Of a DNA stretch of 41,576 nt, positions 36,444 through 41,576 are shown one piece after another. A program made the position numbers and the translations under genes. This DNA comes from Nonomuraea harbinensis. GTDB taxonomy: Bacteria > Actinomycetota > Actinomycetes > Streptosporangiales > Streptosporangiaceae. Positions within the stretch are counted from its first letter, which is position 1. Every line of letters starts with the position of its first letter. Below the pieces are notes generated by a model. It saw only the letters and a program-made list of their open reading frames with translations, was not told where the DNA came from and did not search any database. The DNA is taken from the NCBI RefSeq assembly GCF_019396385.1, contig NZ_JAHKRN010000064.1, positions 1 through 41,576 of the forward strand, in the 5' to 3' direction.

Positions 36444-37775
36444 TTGAGCACGGACCTGACCGCGAGCCCCCAAGCAGCCAACGAGCTACGGCGCTACGCC
36501 GAGGCGTTGCTGGCGCACCTGGCCGCGAACGGCAGCGCGCCCCCCGCACCACCCGGCTTCACCGACATCCCCGGCCACTGGCTGCCGCCCGCCGTCGAGG
36601 CGCTGGTCACCATCCTCGCCGGCGACGACCCGCTGGAGCCGCTGAGCAGAGCCGCCTCGCGCGACCAGCAGCAGACCGCGGTCTTCCTCTGCCTGGCACT
36701 GGCCGTCGCCGGCCACGGCAGCCGCATCCACGCCTCCTGGCTCGGCACCGCCTTCGGCGACCTCTCACTCGACCGGCCCGTCTCCCACGGCCAGCGGGCG
36801 CTCTGGCTGGCCGCCGCCCGCGGCGCCTACGGCCCCGCCGGCAAGATCTTCGTGCTGCGCAAGCTCGACGCGCTCGCCGTGCAGGAACAGGCCGACCCGC
36901 GCCAGTGGGTGCAGGCGCTCGTGCCCGGCGAGCCGTCCGTGGTGGTGCCCGCCTCGCTCGTCGACTTCCCCGAGATGGCGGAGATCCCCGAGCTGGCCAG
37001 GCCGGCCCAGGCCGCCGCCCGGCTGACCCGGTTGCGGGCCCGCTGCGAGGAGATCACCTCGGCCCGCCAGTCCGACCAGGGCTCGGCCGCGCCGCTCGCC
37101 AACTCCGGCGCCACGCCCGCCGCCAATTGGGCCGAGGACGAGCCGCTGGCCGTGCTCCGCGCCATGATCGGGCTGAGCGGGCCGCCCGGGCCGCAGGCCT
37201 CGCTCGACTCCCACCTGCTCGACGACCTGCGCCCCGGCTCCGACCCCCACCTGACGGCGATCGCCCTGCACGTCGCGGCGCCCATCCTGCGCGGTGTCGC
37301 CGAGGAGCTGGAGTCCGACAGCAGGCTGGAGCCGCCGCCGTCGGTCACCGTGTCGCTGCTCGGCCACCGGGTCGAGCTCCGCCCTGAGGGCCCCGACGAG
37401 GAGTCGCTGGCCGTCGCCGAAGCGGCCATCTCCGCCGCCGTGCCGGCCCCGCCCCGCGCTCCGTGGGCGCCGGGGCTGCTGGTGCTCGGCGGGCTCACCT
37501 GTCTGGTCGCCGCCTTCCTCACCCACCCGGTCACGGCCGCCGCCGGGGTCGTGCTGTTCGCGCTGGCCGGGTGGCTGCTCTGGCAGCGCCGCGAGCGCGT
37601 CCTGTCAGACGCCGCGTACGTCGCGGCGCAGGTGAGCGAGCTGAGGGAGCTGGCCGACGGCGCGGTGTGGGCCCTGCACGCCTACGCCCGCGAGGCCGAA
37701 GGCCGCGCCAAGCAGGCCGCGGAAGACGCGACCGACATCACCCGCCTGATCCGCCGCGGCCCTCGCGCGGCCTGA
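36444..37775 (+). CDS. Hypothetical membrane protein with C-terminal helical tail
   Basis: 443 residues from the TTG at 36444; GGGGGAG at 36428-36434 is well spaced for it and too close for the TTG at 36426. The first 340 residues are helical and Ala/Leu/Pro-rich with no domain I recognise (AANELRRYAEALLAHLAANG... FVLRKLDALAVQEQADPRQWVQALV). Two hydrophobic helices (APGLLVLGGLTCLVAAFL and TAAAGVVLFALAGWLLW) follow, then a charged helical C-terminus (ELRELADGAVWALHAYAREAEGRAKQAAEDA), probably a coiled coil. It is a single transcript after argS. Function unknown. Confidence 0.7.
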   Translation: MSTDLTASPQAANELRRYAEALLAHLAANGSAPPAPPGFTDIPGHWLPPAVEALVTILAGDDPLEPLSRAASRDQQQTAVFLCLALAVAGHGSRIHASWLGTAFGDLSLDRPVSHGQRALWLAAARGAYGPAGKIFVLRKLDALAVQEQADPRQWVQALVPGEPSVVVPASLVDFPEMAEIPELARPAQAAARLTRLRARCEEITSARQSDQGSAAPLANSGATPAANWAEDEPLAVLRAMIGLSGPPGPQASLDSHLLDDLRPGSDPHLTAIALHVAAPILRGVAEELESDSRLEPPPSVTVSLLGHRVELRPEGPDEESLAVAEAAISAAVPAPPRAPWAPGLLVLGGLTCLVAAFLTHPVTAAAGVVLFALAGWLLWQRRERVLSDAAYVAAQVSELRELADGAVWALHAYAREAEGRAKQAAEDATDITRLIRRGPRAA

Positions 37776-37842
37776 TCGATCATCGCCTGTCCCGCCCACA
37801 GCCTCGGCCGCGGCGGACCGCGCAGGCCGTGCCGACTCCCCG

Positions 37843-37870
37843 CCCGCGCCGGCACGTGGCCTGGCGCGGG
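37843..37870 (-). terminator. Hairpin directly after sepF
   Basis: CCCGCGCC (37843-37850) / GGCGCGGG (37863-37870), beginning at the base next to the sepF stop on the minus strand. It may serve both convergent genes. Confidence 0.45.
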
Positions 37871-38254
37871 TCAGGTCGTCTCGATCTCGACGTGCGCGGG
37901 CGCCAGCAGGAAGACGCGGTCGGCGATGCGCTCGATCCGCCCCTCGCAGCCATAGGCCAGACCGGCGGCGAAGTCGACCATGCGCGTCGCCTCCGGCATC
38001 GCCATGCCCGTCACATCCATGATCACCGTCTGGCCGTCGCGGAAATACTGGCCGATCAACGGTGCGTCGTTGTACTTCAGCGGCTGGACCATCACGATCC
38101 GTGACGACTCGATGGTGGCCCGCCACCGGCGCGCCGCCCGCTCCGTGGCAGGCATGTACTCCTCTTCGTACTGCCCGTCGTCGTCATAAGCCTCGTCATA
38201 CTGATCAACCGCGCCCAGGCCCAGGTAACCCGCAACCTTACGCACTGCCCCCAT
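37871..38254 (-). CDS. sepF: SepF-like cell-division protein (paralog)
   Basis: 127 residues. A short amphipathic N-terminus (MGAVRKVAGYLGLG), an acidic linker (DEAYDDDGQYEEEY), and the SepF core: RIVMVQPLKYNDAPLIGQYFRDGQTVIMDVTGMAMPEATRMVDFAAGLAYGCEGRIERIADRVFLLAPAHVEI. SepF bundles FtsZ and tethers it to the membrane. The gene is away from the ftsZ/dcw cluster (none is in the window), so it is likely one of the extra SepF paralogs known from actinomycetes. The ATG follows AGGAAAGG. Role in division is inferred from family only. Confidence 0.88.
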   Translation of the reverse strand: MGAVRKVAGYLGLGAVDQYDEAYDDDGQYEEEYMPATERAARRWRATIESSRIVMVQPLKYNDAPLIGQYFRDGQTVIMDVTGMAMPEATRMVDFAAGLAYGCEGRIERIADRVFLLAPAHVEIETT

Positions 38255-38420
38255 CGGCTTGTCCTTTCCTCAGGAACTCACCGCAATCGGCACGTCCCGA
38301 CACATTGGACGGTAACCGACGATTCCGCGTTCGCCATGCGACACGCCCAGCACTAATTCCATTTTGTACGGCTAGCGTCCTGGTTTCACCCCGATATCTG
38401 GCCCCCTATAGCATCGGCTC

Positions 38421-39197
38421 ATGCGCCTGTTCATCGTCGACGCCTTCACCGACACAGCTTTCCAGGGTAATCCCGCAGGCGTGTGCCTGCTGGAAGATCG
38501 GGTCCCCGACGTGTGGATGCAGTCGCTCGCGGCCGAGCTGAAGCTGTCGGAGACCGCCTTCCTGCTGGGTGATTCGCTGCGCTGGTTCACGCCGAAGGTG
38601 GAGGTCACGCTGTGCGGGCACGCCACCCTCGCCACGGCGCACGTCCTGTATTCGACGGGCGTCGCGCATGGCCCGGTGAAATTCGCCACGGCGAGCGGAA
38701 CGCTCACGGTGAATCGCCAACCGGACGGAATGATCACGATGGATTTTCCGGTCAAGGAAGTGACTGCCACCACAGTTCCCGAAGGTCTGGAGAAGGCACT
38801 CGGCGCCACCCCCGTGCATGTTTCGAAGGGCGCCCTCGACCTGCTGGTCGAGCTGGATTCGGCGGAGACGGTGAGAACCTTGCGGCCCGATATCGACGCC
38901 CTCGCGGCGATCGACGCACGCGGAGTGATCGTCACCGCCCGGGGCACCGAGACCGACTTCGTCTCCCGGTTCTTCGCGCCGAAGGTCGGCGTGCCCGAGG
39001 ACCCGGTGACGGGCTCCGCCCACTGCGCTCTGTCGCCGTACTGGTCTGCCAGGCTCGGCCGCGAGACGCTGACCGGCGCCCAGTTGTCGGAGCGGGGCGG
39101 GCTGGTGCGGGTGACCCTCGCCGGTGATCGCGTGCACCTCGCGGGCCACGCGGTCACTGTTGTCTCGGGCACCATGCAACTCCAGCCTCCCTCCTGA
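38421..39197 (+). CDS. PhzF family phenazine-biosynthesis-like isomerase/epimerase
   Basis: 258 residues. N-terminus MRLFIVDAFTDTAFQGNPAGVC is the family signature; the catalytic glutamate is E44 in LSETAF, the glycine motif is CGHATLATAH, and the second acidic site is EDPVTGSAHCAL (D194). It is a DAP-epimerase-like fold enzyme. No other phenazine genes are near, so phenazine production is not implied; many PhzF homologues have unknown substrates. It is monocistronic, divergent from sepF (166 bases). Confidence 0.92.
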   Translation: MRLFIVDAFTDTAFQGNPAGVCLLEDRVPDVWMQSLAAELKLSETAFLLGDSLRWFTPKVEVTLCGHATLATAHVLYSTGVAHGPVKFATASGTLTVNRQPDGMITMDFPVKEVTATTVPEGLEKALGATPVHVSKGALDLLVELDSAETVRTLRPDIDALAAIDARGVIVTARGTETDFVSRFFAPKVGVPEDPVTGSAHCALSPYWSARLGRETLTGAQLSERGGLVRVTLAGDRVHLAGHAVTVVSGTMQLQPPS

Positions 39198-39255
39198 ATC
39201 ACTGGCCTGCCCGTATAACAGCAGTTCTCACCTGACGTCCAGTTGCAATTTGATA

Positions 39256-40107
39256 TCAGCGGATGAACAGGAGGCTTCTCGCGGTGTCGCGGAACCCGAG
39301 CCCGCTGTAAAGACGCGCAGGTACGGGATACCCGTCGTCGCCGCGCGGCGCCACCACGGCCTGCTTGGCGCCCGCCGCCCGCGCCGCGCGCAGCGCCGCC
39401 AGGCACACCGCCTTGGCCAGGCCCTTGCCCCGGTGCGCGGGCACGGTGCCGACCGGCTCGATCAGCGCCACGTCGCGGTCGTCGAGCCAAAGCAGGCAGT
39501 ACGCGGCCGTGCCGCCGTCGGGCCCGATCGCGCACCAGTCGAGGTCTCCCCGGTACGGCCAGGCCGCGCGGACGGCCGCGTAGCTCTCCTCGGTGACGCG
39601 CGACGGGTGGAAGGCCGCGCGGTGCGCCGCCACCCGCCCGGGCACGTCACGCACCGCTTCGAGCCGGAACCCCGCGGGCGGCTCCGGCTCGGGCAGGCCG
39701 TCGAGGTCTCGTACCATCTGCACGAAGAACGGCCCGTCCTTCTCCCGTGCGTAGCCGCGCTCCTCCAGCGCGGCGACCAGGTGCGGCTCCCCGCTCGACA
39801 CCTCGACCTGCCGCTCCCCGGCCGGCACGATCTCCTCGAACCAGCGCAGCACGTCGTGCGCCAGCTCGGCCCGGTCGGGGTCGACCGCCAGGTTGAGATA
39901 CCCGGGCAGGTGGATCCACCCCCAGGCCAGGGTCCGCCGATCGGCCCGCCACAGCATGGTGGGCCACTCCGGCTCCCGCCCGGTGTGCTGGAGCCGTCCC
40001 CAGGCCAGGTCGCCGGCGTGCCAGCGCGCCCGCGGCGACCAGATCCGGCCGGTGAGCTCCTGCATGGCCCGCAGATCCCGGGGACCGCCGTAACAGGTCA
40101 CGATCAC
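39256..40107 (-). CDS. Tandem GNAT acetyltransferase
   Basis: 283 residues from the GTG at 40107 (GAGG upstream; the longer frame is not needed). Two GNAT-like halves: the first is degenerate (PGYLNLAVDPDRAELAHDVLRWFEEI), the second has a full acetyl-CoA motif A (IEPVGTVPAHRGKGLAKAVCLAALRAAR) and ends in the typical YSGLGFRDTARSLLFIR. The arrangement resembles mycothiol synthase-type proteins, but a specific substrate cannot be assigned. It is convergent with the PhzF gene, 58 bases apart, with no clear terminator between. Confidence 0.85.
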   Translation of the reverse strand: MIVTCYGGPRDLRAMQELTGRIWSPRARWHAGDLAWGRLQHTGREPEWPTMLWRADRRTLAWGWIHLPGYLNLAVDPDRAELAHDVLRWFEEIVPAGERQVEVSSGEPHLVAALEERGYAREKDGPFFVQMVRDLDGLPEPEPPAGFRLEAVRDVPGRVAAHRAAFHPSRVTEESYAAVRAAWPYRGDLDWCAIGPDGGTAAYCLLWLDDRDVALIEPVGTVPAHRGKGLAKAVCLAALRAARAAGAKQAVVAPRGDDGYPVPARLYSGLGFRDTARSLLFIR

Positions 40108-40165
40108 CCCGCCATCCTCGCCCACCCTCGCCCGGCGACGCATCCCGGTATCCGCCTCCCACGCG

Positions 40166-40202
40166 AAAAGCCCCCACCCCGCGATGACGCGAGATGGGGG
40201 CT
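40166..40202 (-). terminator. Terminator of the ABM-like gene
   Basis: On the minus strand AGCCCCCATCTCGCG pairs with CGCGGGGTGGGGGCT (15 bp with two G-U pairs) around TCAT, then TTTT. It starts 10 bases after the stop at 40213. Confidence 0.8.
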
Positions 40203-40212
40203 CACTAGGGGA

Positions 40213-40524
40213 TCAGGACTCCTGGAGCAGCTCCAAGGTGTCTCCGGTGACGTCGGAGGCCAGCGCGAACGCCTTCTCCGCCTCCGGAAGGGAGTGCGCC
40301 AGCTCCTGCGCCTTCCGCAGGCTCTCCTGGGAGTCCCACCGCCAGACGCCAACCCAGGTCCCGTCCTCGGTCCGCCCCAGCCTCGCCTCCTCCAGCCCCG
40401 GAACCGCGGACCGCACCGTGGACGCCAGAGTGGCGTGCCTGTCCTGCACCTCCTCGGAGTCCTCCGGCTTGGCCTTGAATCGGGTGATGGCGATGACGGG
40501 CTTCTTCGTGTTCTCTGCACTCAT
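40213..40524 (-). CDS. Small ABM-like (dimeric alpha/beta barrel) protein
   Basis: 103 residues from the ATG at 40524; longer in-frame readings overlap the divergent methyltransferase and are discarded. The pattern VIAITRFKAKPEDSEEVQDRHATLASTVRSAVPGLEEARLGRTEDGTWVGVWRWDSQESLRKAQELAHSLPEAEKAF is that of antibiotic-biosynthesis monooxygenase-like small proteins, two beta-alpha-beta halves. The ribosome site is weak. It is a monocistronic gene with its own terminator; catalytic function unknown. Confidence 0.75.
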   Translation of the reverse strand: MSAENTKKPVIAITRFKAKPEDSEEVQDRHATLASTVRSAVPGLEEARLGRTEDGTWVGVWRWDSQESLRKAQELAHSLPEAEKAFALASDVTGDTLELLQES

Positions 40525-40614
40525 ATCGACGAGCGTGCCCGGCCCTCCTCGTACCTCCCGCACAAACCCCGCACACCGGCCTGAGCCCGCGGGCAGGTCC
40601 GCGACGATGGGACC

Positions 40615-41355
40615 GTGGACTACGACACGCTCATAACCGAAGCGCTCGCCGCCCCGATCGGCGGCTGGGACTTCAGCGCCTTCGCCGGCCGCTACGTCAC
40701 GGGCAGCCCGCCATGGAGTTACGAGGAAGTCGTACGGGAGCGCCTCCCCCGCGTGCGCTCCCTGCTGGACATCGGCACGGGAGGCGGCGAGTTCCTGTCG
40801 TCGCTCGCCCCGCTGCCGGTACGCACCGCCGCCGCCGAAGGGCACCCGCCGAACGTCGCCATCGCCAGGGAACGCCTGACGCCTCTCGGTGTCGAAGTGG
40901 CAGCCGTCGACGGGAACGCGCTGCCGTTCCCGGACGGCTCCTTCGAGCTCGTCGTCAGTCGGCATCACGCCTACGACCCCGATGAGGTCCTCCGCGTCCT
41001 GGCGCCGCACGGCACCCTTGTCACTCAGCAGGTGGGCGGCTGCGACCTGGCAGAGCTCAACGAGGCCCTGGCCGCCCCACCGCACCCGCACCGTCACTGG
41101 GATCTGGAGCGCGCGATCGCCGGCCTTGAGAAGGCCGGCTTCGCCGTCACCTGGCAGGCCGAGTCGTTCATTCCAGCCTGGTTCCGCGACATCGGTGCGG
41201 TCGTCCAGTTCCTGCGGGTGGTCCCGTGGCAGGCGCCGGACTTCGATGTGCGGAGGTACGAGTCCGCCCTGCGCGCCTTGCACGAACGGATGCAGGCAGG
41301 GCATGCCCTCTGCGCTCGCTCTCACCGCTTCGCTCTGATCGCCTGTCCCAGGTGA
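40615..41355 (+). CDS. Class I SAM-dependent methyltransferase
   Basis: 246 residues from a GTG at 40615. Motif I LLDIGTGGGEFLSSLA (residues about 50-65) is a clear SAM-binding glycine loop; the acidic motif II (AAAEGHPPNVAIARERL), the post-II GVEVAAVDGNALPFPDGSFELVVSRHHAYDPDEVLRVLAPHGTLVTQQ and the C-terminal strand pair complete the Rossmann fold. The substrate is unknown. Divergent from the ABM-like gene (90 bases). It ends close to the hairpins before the rRNA operon. Confidence 0.9.
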   Translation: MDYDTLITEALAAPIGGWDFSAFAGRYVTGSPPWSYEEVVRERLPRVRSLLDIGTGGGEFLSSLAPLPVRTAAAEGHPPNVAIARERLTPLGVEVAAVDGNALPFPDGSFELVVSRHHAYDPDEVLRVLAPHGTLVTQQVGGCDLAELNEALAAPPHPHRHWDLERAIAGLEKAGFAVTWQAESFIPAWFRDIGAVVQFLRVVPWQAPDFDVRRYESALRALHERMQAGHALCARSHRFALIACPR

Positions 41356-41373
41356 AGGCACGTGAACGAGTGA

Positions 41374-41399
41374 GGGCCTCGGCGATCACGCCGAGGCCC
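41374..41399. terminator. Hairpin after the methyltransferase gene
   Basis: GGGCCTCGGCG / CGCCGAGGCCC, 11-bp perfect stem, 4-base loop, 18 bases after the stop. On the minus strand it would be the third and last hairpin after 5S. Confidence 0.75.
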
Positions 41400-41413
41400 C
41401 AGAAAACGAGAAA

Positions 41414-41439
41414 AGCCCCGAAGCCATAGCCTCGGGGCT
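41414..41439 (-). terminator. Second rRNA-operon terminator
   Basis: AGCCCCGA (41414-41421) / TCGGGGCT (41432-41439), followed on the minus strand by TTTCTCG. It lies beyond the main 5S terminator. Confidence 0.65.
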
Positions 41440-41449
41440 CACCCACGAA

Positions 41450-41480
41450 AAAGGCCCCGACAGAAACTGTCGGGGCCTTT
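41450..41480 (-). terminator. Main rRNA-operon terminator after 5S
   Basis: A 14-bp perfect stem (AAAGGCCCCGACAG / CTGTCGGGGCCTTT) with a 3-base loop; on the minus strand it is followed by a T run (CTTTTTCG). It starts 15 bases after the 5S 3' end. Confidence 0.92.
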
Positions 41481-41494
41481 CCCATATGAAAATT

Positions 41495-41576
41495 GTCCGG
41501 CGGTGACCTACTCTCCCACACCCTCCCGAGTGCAGTACCATCGGCGCAGAGAAGCTTAACTTCCGGGTTCGGAATG
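41495..41576 (-). rRNA. rrf: 5S ribosomal RNA, 3' part
   Basis: The minus strand reads CATTCCGAACCCGGAAGTTAA, then GCGCCGATGGTACTGC, then GTGTGGGAGAGTAGGTCACC and GCCGG: the universal bacterial 5S segments of loop B, loop E and helix I. About the first 35 bases lie beyond the window edge. Transcription runs leftward, so 23S and 16S genes are expected to the right. Confidence 0.95.

Noticed and set aside
38421..39197. Phenazine biosynthesis cluster suggested by the PhzF homologue
   Set aside because: No phzA/B/D/E/G genes are nearby; PhzF homologues are common outside phenazine clusters.
41356..41494. tRNA gene searched for near the rRNA operon
   Set aside because: Only three terminator hairpins are present; no cloverleaf or TTCRA-type T-loop was found here or in other gaps.

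Overview
The window is GC-rich (codons mostly end in G or C) and comes from an actinomycete chromosome. Several traits fit the Streptosporangiales (Nonomuraea or Streptosporangium type) or a relative of Streptomyces: an XPB helicase with its helicase-associated partner, a lone groEL with CIRCE operators, DUF3263 and DUF1707 proteins, SepF, a mycosin-type protease, a LexA box of the Actinobacteria type, and many GTG/TTG starts. The order groEL - cspA - MoaD-like carrier - threonine-synthase-like enzyme - otsA/otsB recalls the groEL2 region of Streptomyces as I remember it. No prophage, IS element, CRISPR array or tRNA gene was seen. Most of the window is housekeeping sequence, with a few regulatory and accessory features of interest.

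Layout. 1-7972: end of a helicase-associated WYL-type protein, an acyl-CoA ligase, a DUF4190 protein, XPB helicase, a small membrane protein, a HelD/HelR-like RNA polymerase-recycling ATPase, a PEBP protein and a GNAT acetyltransferase. 8053-12266 (minus): groEL with two CIRCE operators, a cold-shock protein, and a SAM-I riboswitch controlling a two-gene operon. That operon encodes a threonine-synthase homologue and a diglycine-ended sulfur carrier, best read as the MetM/MetO homocysteine route. 12320-17080: an ECF-like sigma factor, otsA, a secreted unknown, otsB, DUF3263 and a SAM hydrolase. 17207-18957: a secreted protein translationally coupled to an orphan mycosin-like protease. 19016-24736 (minus): a complete oppABCDF-type peptide importer. 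25211-26984: a TagGH-type polysaccharide ABC exporter.

26985-30992: an intergenic stretch with a promoter carrying a perfect LexA box in front of a short DUF222-like ORF (probably a decayed 13E12-type gene), a secreted repeat-bearing protein, a lysine 2,3-aminomutase-family radical SAM enzyme, and a DUF1707 protein. 31070-37775: plsX, a CtpE-type P-type ATPase carrying a 42-bp tandem repeat, argS overlapping it by 4 nt, and an unknown membrane protein. 37871-41355: sepF, a PhzF isomerase, a tandem GNAT, an ABM-like protein and a methyltransferase. The right edge enters an rRNA operon from its 3' end: three terminator hairpins and most of a 5S rRNA on the minus strand.

The most informative system is the SAM-riboswitch/threonine-synthase-like/sulfur-carrier unit. 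A usual annotation would call it threonine synthase, but its regulation and partner point to methionine biosynthesis from O-phosphohomoserine. The riboswitch P1 helix ends right at the ribosome binding site, suggesting direct translational control. All functional calls come from reading the sequence and recalling family features; no searches were run.
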